A stretch of 64,000 nucleotides of DNA from Bacillus sp. PK3_68 (lineage in GTDB: Bacteria > Bacillota > Bacilli > Bacillales > Domibacillaceae). Position 1 is the stretch's first letter. Each line of letters opens with the position of its first letter. The stretch is taken from NCBI RefSeq assembly GCF_003600835.1, contig NZ_NQYC01000001.1, positions 1,940,001 through 2,004,000 on the forward strand, written 5' to 3'. This document shows positions 47,618 through 63,512 of the stretch, one piece after another. A program made the position numbers and the translations under genes. The notes beneath the pieces were generated by a model. The model did not search any database and was not told the origin of the DNA. It was given only the letters and a program-made list of their open reading frames with translations.

Positions 47618-47854
47618 TTACAAACCAAAATAAGATACAGCAATTGTTAAAGCAAAAAACAAGATCGCTAACACAACCGTTATACGGTGCAAGACTAAAT
47701 CAATCCCACGTGCTTTCTGTTTACCAAAAAGCTGTTCCGCTCCGCCGGAAATCGCCCCGGACAACCCGGCACTTTTTCCAGATTGCAGCAGCACAACAGC
47801 AATTAACGCAATCGATACAATCACAAGCAGAGTTACTAACAAAGTGTGCAGCAT
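47618..47854 (-). CDS. secG: preprotein translocase subunit SecG
   Basis: 78 residues with two membrane helices ([20 protein letters not shown] and [18 protein letters not shown]) and the conserved loop [23 protein letters not shown]. Part of SecYEG, helping protein export. ATG at 47854 with GGAGG 7 nt upstream. Here it is next to eno but not to est. Confidence 0.95.
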   Translation of the reverse strand: MLHTLLVTLLVIVSIALIAVVLLQSGKSAGLSGAISGGAEQLFGKQKARGIDLVLHRITVVLAILFFALTIAVSYFGL

Positions 47855-47932
47855 GTTTCTACCTCCATGAACGAGCATACGAATACACCAAGTTTAACAC
47901 AAAAAAACAAAAATGTGAATAAAATAACAAGA

Positions 47933-47971
47933 GGCCAGCTTCCCATCACTTAAAAGGATGGGAGGCCGGCC
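47933..47971 (-). terminator. terminator of the glycolytic operon
   Basis: GGCCAGCTTCCCATC and GATGGGAGGCCGGCC form a stem with two mismatches, followed on the minus strand by TCTTGTTATTTT, just after eno. Confidence 0.8.
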
Positions 47972-47981
47972 CTAATTTGCC

Positions 47982-51600
<3,619 letters not shown>

Positions 51601-51626
51601 TCATCCTTTCTTTATTTTCATAGATT

Positions 51627-52811
51627 TTACTTGTCGTCTAAAGCTACAATCCCAGGAAGCTGCTTACCTTCCATGAATTCAAGCGAAGCACCGCCACCTG
51701 TTGAGATATGGCTCATTTTATCAGCCAAATGAAACTTTTCAACCGCTGCTGCAGAATCTCCGCCGCCAATGACTGAATATGTACCTTCTGCTTCCGCAAG
51801 AGATTTGGCCACTGCCTTTGTTCCTTCAGCAAAAGCATCCATTTCAAATACACCCATTGGTCCATTCCAGATCACCAGCTTGGATGAGTTGATAGCTGCT
51901 TGGTAAAGGCTGCTCGTTTTCGGACCAATATCAAGCGCCATCCAATCCGCTGGGATGTCTTCGATGTCGACGACTCTTACTTCTGCGTCTTCAGAAAACT
52001 TATCGGCAACCACAGCATCAATCGGCATTAGAAAGGCAACACCCTTTTCTTCTGCTTTTTTCATAAATTGCTTTGCCAGTTCAATCTTGTCTTCTTCAAG
52101 CAGTGACTTCCCAATTTCATAGCCCTTTGCTTTAACAAACGTAAAAGCGAGACCACCGCCAATGATTAAATTGTCCACTTTATCAAGCAAATGATCAATG
52201 ACATCAATTTTATCTTTCACTTTAGCGCCGCCAATAATTGCGGTGAAGGGCCGCTCCGGATCAGATAACGCTTTACCGAGAACATCTAGCTCTTTCTCCA
52301 TAAGGAAGCCTGCAGCTGCTGGGAGATGATGGGCAATCCCCTCTGTTGATGCGTGGGCCCGGTGAGCAGCGCCAAAGGCATCATTCACGTAAAGATCAGC
52401 AAGTGCTGCAAATTGCTTTGCTAACTCTTCATCATTTTTTTCTTCTCCTGGATAGAAGCGGACATTTTCCAGCAATAGGACCTCTCCGTCTTTCATTGCG
52501 GCGATCTCTTGCTGAACTGCTTCTCCAAAGGCTTCATCGACTTTTTTTACCTCTTTGCCAAAAAGCTGGGACAAACGGGCTGCCACAGGCGTTAAGCGTA
52601 ATTCTTCTTTTACTTCGCCTTTCGGACGGCCAAGATGGCTTGCCAAAATGACTTTCGCCCCTTGGTCGGACAAATATTGGATGGTTGGAAGCGCTGCCCG
52701 AATACGTGTATCATCCGTTACGACACCGTCCTTCATCGGCACGTTAAAATCCACACGGCAAAACACACGCTTTCCTTTCACATCCAAATCTTTCATCGTC
52801 TTTTTGTTCAT
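51627..52811 (-). CDS. pgk: phosphoglycerate kinase
   Basis: 394 residues. [58 protein letters not shown], and the ATP-site [12 protein letters not shown]. 166 bp after gapA, wide enough for mRNA processing or a minor promoter. Confidence 0.98.
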   Translation of the reverse strand: MNKKTMKDLDVKGKRVFCRVDFNVPMKDGVVTDDTRIRAALPTIQYLSDQGAKVILASHLGRPKGEVKEELRLTPVAARLSQLFGKEVKKVDEAFGEAVQQEIAAMKDGEVLLLENVRFYPGEEKNDEELAKQFAALADLYVNDAFGAAHRAHASTEGIAHHLPAAAGFLMEKELDVLGKALSDPERPFTAIIGGAKVKDKIDVIDHLLDKVDNLIIGGGLAFTFVKAKGYEIGKSLLEEDKIELAKQFMKKAEEKGVAFLMPIDAVVADKFSEDAEVRVVDIEDIPADWMALDIGPKTSSLYQAAINSSKLVIWNGPMGVFEMDAFAEGTKAVAKSLAEAEGTYSVIGGGDSAAAVEKFHLADKMSHISTGGGASLEFMEGKQLPGIVALDDK

Positions 52812-52977
52812 CTAAAAAGGTCCTCCCTCTTCAATAGAAAAATAAATAAAAAGGAGGGGATCTTTTTTTCCCCGCTCCCCTTTCATCCCATTTACATTAT
52901 AGATGTTGGGTTATCATTTTCCAATAAAGATATTGAAAAATATAACACATTTTCTTATTAGTATCACACTATTCGAA

Positions 52978-54006
<1,029 letters not shown>

Positions 54007-54072
54007 TTATTAAAAATTTTATAGTGAACAGCCTTTGAACATATATCAGCTGTTTATTTGACTCCAACAAAA

Positions 54073-55101
54073 TTAGTGTTCAGCTAATAGCTGCTCAGCT
54101 GCCGCTTCATCTGTGATGAGCACTGTAATCTTCGGTGCTCCACGCAGATAAGAACGGATGGCTTTTCCTTTTGATGTTCCGCCAGCGACTGCAATCACAT
54201 CATGGGCGGAGGCAAGATCATCGAGCTGCAAACCAATTGTTGACACTCTATGAACAATCTCTCCCTCTTCATTAAAGTAATAACCGAACGCTTCGGCAGT
54301 TGCCTTTCCGTCTTTAACTTTCTGAAATTCCTCTTCAGGGGTGTTTCGGCGCTTCGCCATCGTAATTGCCTCACCGATTCCATGCAAGACGAGAGTAGAA
54401 GACTTAATAAGCTCAAGCACTTCCTTAATAGTTGGTTCTTTTAAGATCGACTCATGGGTTTCCCGGCTAATTTGATCAGGCGCGTACAACAATTTATGTT
54501 TGCTGCCTGTGTTCGCTGCCATTTTTGCTACGATGGAGTTTGCCTGATTTAAGAGATCTTCACCAAGTCCCCCTCTTGCTGGTACAAAAACCACGTCCTT
54601 TTGGCCAGCAAAATCTGCTGTCATTGCCTCAGCTGCTTCGAGCGTTGTTGTTCCCCCTGTTACTGCGATGATATTATTTGCCAGTAGACGCTGTTTTATA
54701 CTATTTGCACATGCTTTTCCAAGCTCTTTTTTTACCCAGGAGGATTGATCGCTGTCTCCATGAACAATGATTACTTCATCCAGCCCGAACTGCTTTTTCA
54801 GCTTCTCTTCCATCGTATGTATACCCTTTATACTGCCCATCAACTCCTGTAATTCTTCAAGAACAGACATACCTTCTTCTGTTAGAACCATGCCGGTTGT
54901 GCGGTAGTCAATTAAGCGCTGTGCTTTTAAAAAATCCACCTCTGCTCTAAGTGTTCGCTCTGTAAATCCGAGCGATTGCGCTAACAATCTTCTGCCAACT
55001 GGCTGTGACAAGCGGATCGACTGCAAGATTTCATATCTTTTTTGTAAAACATCAAGCAAATCAGGCACAATTTTTTTTTGAATATCAATAATTGTTTGCA
55101 T
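54073..55101 (-). CDS. cggR: central glycolytic genes regulator
   Basis: SorC/DeoR-type repressor, 342 residues. N-terminal helix-turn-helix (LQSIRLSQPVGRRLLAQSLG) and a C-terminal sugar-phosphate-binding domain (VIIVHGDSDQSSWVKKELG, VTGGTTTLEAAE, VPARGGLGEDLLNQAN, VAGGTSKGKAIRSY). In B. subtilis fructose-1,6-bisphosphate relieves repression of gapA and followers. The ATG at 55101 has GAGGGG 6 nt upstream and matches the family start; the longer frame to 55146 would begin inside the operator. Confidence 0.96.
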   Translation of the reverse strand: MQTIIDIQKKIVPDLLDVLQKRYEILQSIRLSQPVGRRLLAQSLGFTERTLRAEVDFLKAQRLIDYRTTGMVLTEEGMSVLEELQELMGSIKGIHTMEEKLKKQFGLDEVIIVHGDSDQSSWVKKELGKACANSIKQRLLANNIIAVTGGTTTLEAAEAMTADFAGQKDVVFVPARGGLGEDLLNQANSIVAKMAANTGSKHKLLYAPDQISRETHESILKEPTIKEVLELIKSSTLVLHGIGEAITMAKRRNTPEEEFQKVKDGKATAEAFGYYFNEEGEIVHRVSTIGLQLDDLASAHDVIAVAGGTSKGKAIRSYLRGAPKITVLITDEAAAEQLLAEH

Positions 55102-55123
55102 CTGAAACCCCTCGTTTGAAACA

Positions 55124-55161
55124 GGGACATTTTTTGTCCCTTTCATTAAAATTGTGTCCCA
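55124..55161 (-). promoter_or_regulatory. CggR operator-like repeats
   Basis: Minus strand: TGGGAC (55161-55156), then after 14 bases GGGAC-AAAAAATGTCCC (55140-55124), itself a palindrome. Repeated GGGAC...TGTC elements are the known CggR target. The first half-site lacks a good TGTC. Position 22-60 bp before the cggR ATG fits autorepression of the operon. Confidence 0.7.
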
Positions 55162-55169
55162 CCTAGGAT

Positions 55170-55210
55170 AAAAAAATAAATCCCTGTTACACCAAACATT
55201 CTAACAGGGA
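55170..55210 (-). terminator. terminator after the glutaredoxin-like gene
   Basis: A 9-bp stem TCCCTGTTA/TAACAGGGA with a 12-nt loop, followed on the minus strand by TTTATTTTTTT. It insulates rpoN and the glutaredoxin-like gene from cggR. Confidence 0.82.
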
Positions 55211-55254
55211 AGGTACTGAAAAGCAATTGATATGAATTTTCTTTAATGAATAAT

Positions 55255-55491
55255 CTAGGAATCAAGCTTAAGTCTAATGGTAGGATAGTCTACATCCCCA
55301 AATTGCACAATTTCTCCATCTAATTCAATAACCGGAATCATTAAACCATACTTTTCAGTTAACTCATCACTTTCATCAATGTTAATTTCACGAACATGAA
55401 ACGGCGTTTCTTCCCGTACCAGTTCCAACGTACGCTTCGCTTCTTCGCAGAGCCGGCATTGGGGCCGCGTATAAAAACAAACTTCTTTCAT
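55255..55491 (-). CDS. glutaredoxin-like protein (DUF836 type)
   Basis: 78 residues with the redox CxxC in TRPQCRLCEEAKRTLELV and the cis-proline region GLMIPVIELDG. Thiol-disulfide role inferred. The ATG at 55491 fits the family start; GAGG is 10 nt upstream. 19 bp after rpoN, so probably co-transcribed, as seen in other Bacillaceae. Confidence 0.82.
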   Translation of the reverse strand: MKEVCFYTRPQCRLCEEAKRTLELVREETPFHVREINIDESDELTEKYGLMIPVIELDGEIVQFGDVDYPTIRLKLDS

Positions 55492-55510
55492 CCGTTTTAT
55501 TCCTCTATTC

Positions 55511-56839
55511 TCAGTCGTATCTTTTTCTTTTTGATGAAGAAGGAATAAAGAGCTGATCCCGATACTTTGCAACCGTTCTTCGTGATACTTTCCATCCTTC
55601 TTCTTTTAGAAGATTACTAATTTCTTGATCGGAAAGCGGCTTTTTCTTATCTTCGCCGTTAACAAGCTCAGTAATCTTTGATTTTACCTGTGCAGCTGAA
55701 GCTGTTTCTTCTGTCCCGCCGGACAAGCCTGCTGGGAAAAATGTTTTTAATTCGTATGTGCCGTAGGGAGTCTGCATATATTTCCCCCGAACAGCCCGGC
55801 TGACAGTTGATTCATGAATCTCAAGCTCATCAGCAATTTCCTTCATTGTGAGCGGCTGCAAGCGGCTAGGCCCATAGAAGAAAAAATCTTTTTGCTTTTC
55901 GACAATCTTTAGGCCGACACGCTGAATCGTTCTTTTGCGCTGCTCTAGACTTTTTAAGAGCCAAAGATAATCTTTCTGCTTATCTTTCATAAATTCCTTT
56001 AACTGCTCATCTTTATGGCTTGCCAGCTCGTCAAAATAATCTTTCTGAAACACAATTTTCGGCATTTCATCTTCCAGCAAATGTACTTCAATAGAATCGT
56101 TTTTGAGCGCAACCGTTAAATCGGGACGGACATAGGTTGGCTGTTCATAGTGAAAACGAGAGCCAGGCTTTGGATTGAGCTTTTGAATAAAATCAGCAGC
56201 CTCTTGAATCTCCTTCACGTCAACGCTCAGCTTTTTGGCAACAAGACGCCAATTTTTCTCAGCAAATTCAACAAAGTAATCTTTAATAATAGCTGGGACA
56301 AGCGGTGGCACATCTTTCATGCGTTCGAGTTGCAAAAGCAAACAATCTTGTAAATTCGCCGCTCCAACACCCGCAGGTTCCAAATCGCGAATTAACTCCC
56401 ATACCTCTGCCACCGCCTCTTCGTGACAGCGACACATTTGTGTAGCCTCTTCAACTGTAATCGACATATAGCCGTTTTCATCCATATTATATAATAAAAA
56501 ATCAAGTATGCGCCTTTGATCCGCAGTCATCGGCACGATCGAAAGCTGCATTCTTAAATAGTCTGTAAGTGTCTGGGAGTGATCAGCTAAATGCTCCACC
56601 CAGTTTTTGTCTTCTTTCTTTTCTAGTCTCCCTTTGCGCGTTCCTGCCTTCTCTTTCGGCTGAAGCGCTTTCATTTCGGATACTTCTAATTGAATAAATG
56701 GATTCTCCATTGTTTTCGCTTCTAAAAATTCGGTTAACTCCTGGGCAGAGTATTGCAGCAAAGCAATTGCTTGTGTTAATTCCTGAGTCATCGCGAGTTT
56801 CATCGTTTGCTGCTGCCAAAGTCCGGGCTTTAAATGCAT
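55511..56839 (-). CDS. rpoN: RNA polymerase sigma-54 factor
   Basis: Also called sigL in Bacillus. 442 residues. Region I is Gln-rich (WQQQTMKLAMTQELTQAIALL), the core-binding part follows, and the C-terminal DNA-binding region has the helix-turn-helix IADELEIHESTVSRAVRGK and the RpoN box SRRTVAKYRDQL. It recognises -24/-12 promoters such as 7583-7597. ATG at 56839 is preferred; a TTG at 56845 is equally placed for the AGAGG. Confidence 0.96.
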   Translation of the reverse strand: MHLKPGLWQQQTMKLAMTQELTQAIALLQYSAQELTEFLEAKTMENPFIQLEVSEMKALQPKEKAGTRKGRLEKKEDKNWVEHLADHSQTLTDYLRMQLSIVPMTADQRRILDFLLYNMDENGYMSITVEEATQMCRCHEEAVAEVWELIRDLEPAGVGAANLQDCLLLQLERMKDVPPLVPAIIKDYFVEFAEKNWRLVAKKLSVDVKEIQEAADFIQKLNPKPGSRFHYEQPTYVRPDLTVALKNDSIEVHLLEDEMPKIVFQKDYFDELASHKDEQLKEFMKDKQKDYLWLLKSLEQRKRTIQRVGLKIVEKQKDFFFYGPSRLQPLTMKEIADELEIHESTVSRAVRGKYMQTPYGTYELKTFFPAGLSGGTEETASAAQVKSKITELVNGEDKKKPLSDQEISNLLKEEGWKVSRRTVAKYRDQLFIPSSSKRKRYD

Positions 56840-56845
56840 ACTCAA

Positions 56846-57273
56846 GTTCCTCTCCCCCTTCCTACTCTATTATACAACAGGATCAAAATTTGAGAATGAA
56901 AATTTAGAATTTTTCACTCACTGCGTTACATAAAACGGGGAAGTCACAGCAAAATAAATTAAACGATCCGCGTCAGAGTAAGGTTTTCAGCAACCAACTA
57001 AGGAAATCAAGCCGCAAAGAAAAAGTTCTAAAATAAAGAGTAGAAAACCTTTATTTTGTTAGTTCTATAACATAAATGGATATTATATACTTTTTAATGG
57101 GTTTACATAAAAAGTTAGATAATGAGCAGCCCATCTATAGTTCCTTGCTCGCTATTTAGCCTTTTGATCAAACAGCTAGCTTATCGCTTGTTTGACTTCC
57201 TTTTTTATGACGGTCCTTTCATAACTGATCGTTGTTGATGGCTAGAGAACTATGCATCACTATTTGACCTAAT
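56846..57273. other. intergenic region upstream of rpoN
   Basis: About 430 bp in which I see no gene or clear motif. It must include the rpoN promoter. Confidence 0.5.
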
Positions 57274-57318
57274 AAAAAAACCCCACAGCCTCATGGCACT
57301 AAGCCAGGAAAACCGTGG
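57274..57318 (-). terminator. terminator of the tRNA-Arg gene
   Basis: CCACGG...CTGTGGGG with inner CCTGGC/GCCATGAGG pairing is followed by T7 on the minus strand, 17 bp after the tRNA. Confidence 0.75.
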
Positions 57319-57334
57319 AGCTTTGCTTGCTGTA

Positions 57335-57406
57335 CGCCCTCGGCAGGAATCGAACCCACATCTTAAGAACCGGAATCTCACGTGCTATCCGTTGCACCAC
57401 GAGGGC
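57335..57406 (-). tRNA. tRNA-Arg(CCG)
   Basis: 72 nt. Acceptor GCCCTCG/CGAGGGC with discriminator G, D-arm GTGCAACGGATAGCAC, anticodon loop TTCCGGT giving anticodon CCG (reads CGG), and T-arm GTGGGTTCGATTCCTGC. CCA is not encoded. Single tRNA gene. Confidence 0.95.
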
Positions 57407-57575
57407 TTAATCAGTACACTACAAAATTATAGCGGAAACCTTTAGCAAAAGCAATCATTATTTGAAAGTTTTCTCACAAATAAGTTCTGTTGCTTTTCTT
57501 ACAGGTTTAGCAGGAATTCAAGTGGGTATAATAGAAATCTATGAAGAAGAATCATTTTCCAAATAAGCCATATTA

Positions 57576-57605
57576 TTTGACCTTAATTGACCATCAATGT
57601 ATGAT
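57576..57605 (+). promoter_or_regulatory. clpP promoter overlapped by a CtsR box
   Basis: TTGACC (57577-57582) and TATGAT (57600-57605) are 17 bp apart, a sigma-A promoter. TTTGACCTTAATTGACC (57576-57592), read on the minus strand as GGTCAAT-TAA-GGTCAAA, matches the CtsR heptad repeat. CtsR would block the promoter until heat or protein stress. Confidence 0.9.
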
Positions 57606-57655
57606 ACTACTACATAAGAATTTCTAACTATTTCATTTTTCAAGGAGGAAAGAAA

Positions 57656-58252
57656 ATGAATTTAATCCCTACAGTTATTGAACAGACGAATCGCGGAGAG
57701 CGTGCTTATGACATCTATTCACGCTTATTGAAAGACCGCATCATTATGCTTGGCAGTGGAATTGATGACAATGTAGCCAATTCTATCGTATCTCAGCTCT
57801 TGTTCCTTGAGGCAGAGAATCCAGAAAAAGACATCTCCATTTATATTAATAGCCCAGGCGGAAGCATCACTGCCGGCATGGCTATCTATGATACCATCCA
57901 GTTTATTAAGCCGGATGTTCAAACGATTTGTATCGGCATGGCAGCATCTATGGGAGCTTTCCTGCTGGCAGCTGGAGCAAAAGGCAAACGCTATGCTCTT
58001 CCAAACAGCGAAGTCATGATTCACCAGCCTCTTGGTGGAGCACAAGGACAGGCAACTGAAATCGAAATTGCTGCTAAACGCATTCTCTTCTTGCGTGATA
58101 AATTAAATCAAATTCTAGCCGATCGCACTGGACAGCCGCTTGAAGTGATTGCCAGAGACACAGACCGCGATAACTTTATGACTGCTGAACGCGCACTTGA
58201 GTATGGTTTGATTGATAAAATTTTGACACGCAACGAACTTCCTAACAAGTAA
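57656..58252 (+). CDS. clpP: ATP-dependent Clp protease proteolytic subunit
   Basis: 198 residues, serine peptidase forming the two-ring barrel used with ClpX and ClpC. Catalytic Ser in [14 protein letters not shown], His in [14 protein letters not shown], and Asp in [13 protein letters not shown] is 9 nt upstream of the ATG. Monocistronic, with a CtsR box over the promoter. Confidence 0.98.
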   Translation: MNLIPTVIEQTNRGERAYDIYSRLLKDRIIMLGSGIDDNVANSIVSQLLFLEAENPEKDISIYINSPGGSITAGMAIYDTIQFIKPDVQTICIGMAASMGAFLLAAGAKGKRYALPNSEVMIHQPLGGAQGQATEIEIAAKRILFLRDKLNQILADRTGQPLEVIARDTDRDNFMTAERALEYGLIDKILTRNELPNK

Positions 58253-58255
58253 AAT

Positions 58256-58308
58256 AAAAAAGGCTGCTCTAAAAACCAGCAACCCGCTGGCTTTGGAGCA
58301 GCCCTTTT
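58256..58308. terminator. clpP terminator
   Basis: GGCTGCTC/GAGCAGCC with an inner CCAGC/GCTGG arm and flanking A and T tracts, directly after clpP. Similar in build to the hairpin at 47561-47614. Confidence 0.85.
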
Positions 58309-58423
58309 GCTTTCTACATGGATATAAAGTCATCGGTTGAAGAAATATGATGTCAAAGTATTTATGTAGTGGCCACCGGGCTTTGCACATCTGTAAAACG
58401 CTTCTGCACATCGCCCGCTATTT

Positions 58424-58687
58424 TTAGTAGTTCCCTTCTTTTTCAACGAACTCAACAAGGGCTGCCATTGCTTCTTCTTCATCACGGCCGTCAATAGACA
58501 ATGTCACCGTGCAACCGCGATTAATCGCTAAGCTCATAATTCCCATAATACTCTTAGCATTGACTTTCTTTCCTTCCTTTTCAAGATGAATTTCCGAAGA
58601 AAAGCGATTTGCCTCCTGAACAAATAATGCAGCTGGCCGTGCTTGCAGTCCTGTTTTCAATTGAACTTCTGTTGTTTTTTCAATCAT
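58424..58687 (-). CDS. crh: HPr-like catabolite repression protein Crh
   Basis: 87 residues, HPr fold. The phospho-histidine of HPr is replaced by Gln (GLQARPAALFV), while the regulatory serine is kept in NAKSIMGIMSL. That combination defines Crh, a cofactor of CcpA that cannot take part in sugar phosphotransfer. ATG at 58687 with GAGGAG 6 nt upstream. Last gene of the rapZ-yvcK-whiA-crh run. Confidence 0.95.
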   Translation of the reverse strand: MIEKTTEVQLKTGLQARPAALFVQEANRFSSEIHLEKEGKKVNAKSIMGIMSLAINRGCTVTLSIDGRDEEEAMAALVEFVEKEGNY

Positions 58688-58705
58688 AACTATCTCCTCT
58701 TTCAA

Positions 58706-59652
58706 TTATTTATTAATTGGTTCATTTGCTCGTAGTTTTTCAGCGATTTCATCAATCTTGCGCAACCGATGATTGATGCCCGATTTACTGATTGCCGTGC
58801 CTGATACCATTTCACCAAGCTCTTTGAGAGTGACATCTTGGTGGGCTACACGCAATTCAGCAATTTCACGCAATTTGTCTGGCAATACATCCAAACCGAC
58901 AGATGATTCAATAAAACGGATGTTTTCTACTTGGCGCAAAGCCGCACCGATCGTTTTATTTAAATTAGCCGTTTCGCAGTTCACAAGACGGTTAACGGAA
59001 TTGCGCATGTCTCTCACAATGCGGACATCCTCAAAGCGCAACAATGCACTGTGAGCCCCTACAATATTAAGAAATTCGGTGATTTTTTCTGCTTCTTTTA
59101 AATAGGTGATAAATCCTTTTTTACGCTCGAGCGTTTTACTGTTTAAGTCAAAGCTATTCATCAGCTCGCACAAAGCATCATTATGCTCTTTGTAAAGCGA
59201 AAATATCTCTAAATGATAAGAAGATGTTTCAGGATTATTTACAGATCCTCCTGCCAAAAACGCACCGCGTAAATACGAGCGACGACAGCATTTTTTTCAA
59301 TTAAGGACGAAGATATATTGTGCACAAAAGAAAATGAATTTTCAATAATCGCTAAATCCTCAAGAATATCACGCGCTCTTTCTTTTAAGCGAACGATATA
59401 TATATTATTTTTTTTCAGTCTCATTTTCTTTCGTACGAGCAATTCTACTTCTACTTCATAGTTTTTCTTTAACAGTACATAAATTCTCCTGGCAATCGCT
59501 GCGTTTTCTGTCTGAATATTGACGACAAGGAGACGATTGGAGAAAGAGAGCGATCCATTCATGCGGATGAGCGCTGAAAGCTCGGCTCTAGCACAGCAAT
59601 CCTTTACCTCCAGCGTCGTTAGCTCTTTCTTTGTTTCAGAAGCAAATGACAA
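58706..59652 (-). pseudogene. whiA: WhiA, frameshifted as read
   Basis: DNA-binding protein linked to cell division and chromosome segregation in Bacillus; about 315 residues when repaired. The N-terminal LAGLIDADG-like half ([17 protein letters not shown] to SSLIEK) and the C-terminal half ([21 protein letters not shown] to the [21 protein letters not shown]) are in different frames. The break is in the T7 run 59291-59297 (A7 on the coding strand); eight A's give [20 protein letters not shown], as in the family. An assembly error is likely. Confidence 0.93.
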
Positions 59653-60636
59653 CTACGCCACCTTCTTCCATTTATTTTTATCCTCAATGAGCCGAAAAAG
59701 AATCTCAGAAACCTTATTTGTATCATGGCGAACCACGCCACCTTCACGAATCGCAATTTCATCAAAAATAACATTTAGGCCCAATGATTTTAATAAATCA
59801 ACATCATAAAAGACTGGCCTTGCTCTTTCCTCTTTATATTTTTCCTGGATGTATTCCGGGATCGGATCATTATTCACTAAAATGGTATCGATGAAGCGAC
59901 AGCTCATATGATCATAAATGGCTTTTACATGGTCACTTGCTGTGAAGTCAAGCGTTTCGCCGGCCTGGGTCATCAAATTGCAGATATAGACTTTTTTGGC
60001 AGGTGACTGGCATACTTCCTCGCCAATTTGCGGAACAAGCAAATTAGGCAAAATACTCGTATACAAGCTGCCTGGCCCGACAATAATTAGATCAGCCTCT
60101 CTGATCGCTCGGATCGTTTCAGGCAAAGGTTGGATATCCTCCGGTGATAAAAACACCCGCTTAATCCGCTTGCCGGAATAAGGAATTTTCGATTCCCCGG
60201 ATACCACTGTGCCGTCGTCCATTTCTGCATGAAGCACAACGCTTTGATTGGCTGCTGGCAACACCTTGCCACGAACATTTAACACTTTGCTCATTTCCTG
60301 CACCGCATGAACAAAATCACCAGTAATTGACGTTAACGCTGCAATCATCAAGTTGCCAAGCGAATGCCCCGATAATTCATTTTTCGTGCTAAAACGATGT
60401 TGAAACAATGTTTCTACAAGCGGTTCTACATCTGACAAAGCAGCTAACACATTGCGAATGTCCCCAGGAGGAGGGATATTCAGTTCATTCCTCAAACGTC
60501 CGGAGCTCCCCCCATCGTCAGCCACAGTGACAATCGCCGTTAAATCAACCGGATGCTTTTTTAGTCCGCGCAGAAGGACCGATAACCCGGTTCCGCCACC
60601 AATAATTACTACTTTCTTTTCTTGTTTTTGCCTCAT
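59653..60636 (-). CDS. yvcK: gluconeogenesis factor YvcK
   Basis: 327 residues, a UDP-sugar-binding CofD/YvcK-family protein required for growth on gluconeogenic carbon and for cell shape. [56 protein letters not shown] are family marks. It overlaps the rapZ stop by 4 nt and abuts whiA. Confidence 0.96.
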   Translation of the reverse strand: MRQKQEKKVVIIGGGTGLSVLLRGLKKHPVDLTAIVTVADDGGSSGRLRNELNIPPPGDIRNVLAALSDVEPLVETLFQHRFSTKNELSGHSLGNLMIAALTSITGDFVHAVQEMSKVLNVRGKVLPAANQSVVLHAEMDDGTVVSGESKIPYSGKRIKRVFLSPEDIQPLPETIRAIREADLIIVGPGSLYTSILPNLLVPQIGEEVCQSPAKKVYICNLMTQAGETLDFTASDHVKAIYDHMSCRFIDTILVNNDPIPEYIQEKYKEERARPVFYDVDLLKSLGLNVIFDEIAIREGGVVRHDTNKVSEILFRLIEDKNKWKKVA

Positions 60637-61526
60637 GGCGCTTGAACCGTTCTTTTATTAATATCCCGGTGAGTAATCCGGGTTTGATAATCGCTGGCAA
60701 AGTAGTTTCCAATGTGTTCCGCTAAAGCGACCGAACGATGTTGGCCGCCGGTGCAGCCAATCGCAATAACGAGCTGTGACTTGCCTTCCATTTTATAATG
60801 AGGCAACATGAAAGAAAGTAGATCAATCACTTTCTCAAGAAATTTCTGTGTATCATTCCATTTCAATACATAGCTGGATACATCCTCTTCAAGCCCGGTG
60901 CGCGGTCTAAGATGGTCCACATAATGCGGATTAGGTAAAAAGCGGACATCAAATACGAGATCTGCATCAATAGGTAGACCATATTTAAAACCGAAAGACA
61001 TCACATTCACAGTGAAAACTGACTTCTTATTAAGTGAGAACTCACTTAAAATTTTCTCGCGTAAATCCTTGGGCTTCATGGCAGACGTATTATAGATAAT
61101 ATGCGCTCGTCCTTTTAAATCCTCCAAAAGGGCGCGTTCCTGCTGAATACCGTCGAGAGGAAGACCAGTCGGTGACAGCGGATGAGAGCGCCGCGTTTCT
61201 TTGTATCGGCGAACAAGCACAGAATCCTCTGCTTCTAAAAATAATAATTTAGGGGTAACAGAAGACATCTCAGCCGCTTCATCTAAGGCTTGAAAAAGAT
61301 AATCAAAAAATTCCCGGCCACGCATATCCATTACGACTGCTACTTTGTTCATTTGATTGCCTGAGTCCTTCATCAGCTCTAAAAACTTGGGCAGCAAGGT
61401 CGGCGGTAAATTATCTACACAGTAAAAACCAAGATCTTCAAAGCTTTGGATAGCCACTGTTTTTCCCGCTCCGGACATACCGGTAATAATAACCAGCTGC
61501 ATTTCGCTTCCCGCTTTATTGCTCAT
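60633..61526 (-). CDS. rapZ: RNase adapter/nucleotide-binding protein RapZ (YvcJ)
   Basis: 297 residues. P-loop [19 protein letters not shown], conserved [37 protein letters not shown] and [15 protein letters not shown]. Binds and hydrolyses nucleotides; the role in Bacillus is less clear than the GlmZ control in E. coli. The second ATG (61526) has GAGG at 9 nt; the first, 61532, is too close to it. Confidence 0.96.
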   Translation of the reverse strand: MSNKAGSEMQLVIITGMSGAGKTVAIQSFEDLGFYCVDNLPPTLLPKFLELMKDSGNQMNKVAVVMDMRGREFFDYLFQALDEAAEMSSVTPKLLFLEAEDSVLVRRYKETRRSHPLSPTGLPLDGIQQERALLEDLKGRAHIIYNTSAMKPKDLREKILSEFSLNKKSVFTVNVMSFGFKYGLPIDADLVFDVRFLPNPHYVDHLRPRTGLEEDVSSYVLKWNDTQKFLEKVIDLLSFMLPHYKMEGKSQLVIAIGCTGGQHRSVALAEHIGNYFASDYQTRITHRDINKRTVQAP

Positions 61527-61588
61527 TCTCATTCCCCTCTCTCTTTTAGCGGTTATGCCAGCAATTTGCTCTGTACATATCTCTTTTA

Positions 61589-62047
61589 TTAATTTGGATC
61601 AAGCCGGTAGGAAAGCAGCTTAAAATCAGGCGTATATGTAAAAGCCCCATAAATCACCCCAGTGCCATGTACCATGTATTCTAAAATGTGGCGATCACCT
61701 TCCGCCATCGGCAGTTCTTTTATTTTTTCAACCGGGTGCCATTCCAGCTGGCCTTCTTCGCATTCTTTAATCGATACGCCATCACTTTCCTGAGCAAAAA
61801 ATGTAAACATCATCCACTCAGAAACAATATCGTCACCATCTTTAATAATAAATGTGAAAATGCCTTTTACAGCTGGCCGGCGTAAATAAATACCCGTCTC
61901 TTCTCTATATTCACGAATGACAGCATCGCGGATCGACTCCCCTGGCTCCATTTTCCCACCCGGAGCGACCCACCAGTTGCGACGAGGCTTTTGCAGAAGC
62001 AGTACTTTATCATCTTTTAACAACAAGCAGTTTGTTACACGTTGCAC
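61589..62047 (-). CDS. Nudix hydrolase (YvcI-like)
   Basis: 152 residues. The Nudix box is complete: GG-KMEPGE-7 [16 protein letters not shown]. The conserved place upstream of rapZ points to YvcI; family members hydrolyse nucleoside diphosphate-linked compounds, and the substrate is not readable. GTG start at 62047 with GGAGG 9 nt upstream; the ATG overlapping it is out of frame. Confidence 0.9.
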   Translation of the reverse strand: MQRVTNCLLLKDDKVLLLQKPRRNWWVAPGGKMEPGESIRDAVIREYREETGIYLRRPAVKGIFTFIIKDGDDIVSEWMMFTFFAQESDGVSIKECEEGQLEWHPVEKIKELPMAEGDRHILEYMVHGTGVIYGAFTYTPDFKLLSYRLDPN

Positions 62048-62252
62048 ATTTCTTCACCTCCGGGTAAGTCCGGCTTCCAACAGAAACCGGGTAATCCGTC
62101 TCTTCTCTCATTCTTATTATTATACTATGTTCACTCCATTGATCTCAATGATGGGTTCCGCTAAGAAAACGTTTCCGCTCTAAAAACAGAAGATAATATA
62201 GAAAAGCTAGCCTTTTCTTCATAACAGAACCTTCTATTAAGCCGAGAACCTA

Positions 62253-62335
62253 AAAAAAGAGGATGCTCCATACCGGCAATTCCAGCGGCTGCTTTCAGCC
62301 GCGGAAGTCAGTGCCGGTTATCGGAACAACCTCGT
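62253..62335 (-). terminator. large composite terminator of trxB
   Basis: Nested pairings CCGGCA/TGCCGG, TTCC/GGAA and GCGGCTG/CAGCCGC (62285-62291 with 62296-62302) are followed on the minus strand by T7 (62259-62253), about 100 bp after trxB. The rest of the gap 62048-62438 has no clear gene. Confidence 0.72.
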
Positions 62336-62438
62336 CAAAAGGGATATGATTAAATATAGGGGGTGTATCAGATTACTCAATTAATGTAACATATTTTTAT
62401 TGCAGCTTCATTACGAGCCGATTAACAATCTGTTAAAC

Positions 62439-63431
<993 letters not shown>

Positions 63432-63512
63432 CTAAATCGTATAATTTATTCTCTTTCTATCCTAATCAATCTATGGACTTTCGTCTAATTTTCTGCTCAT
63501 TATCACTATAAT

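Noticed and set aside
62160-62180. Possible CcpA cre site (GAAAACGTTTCC)
   Set aside because: Both outer conserved bases of the cre consensus differ, and no target start is close.
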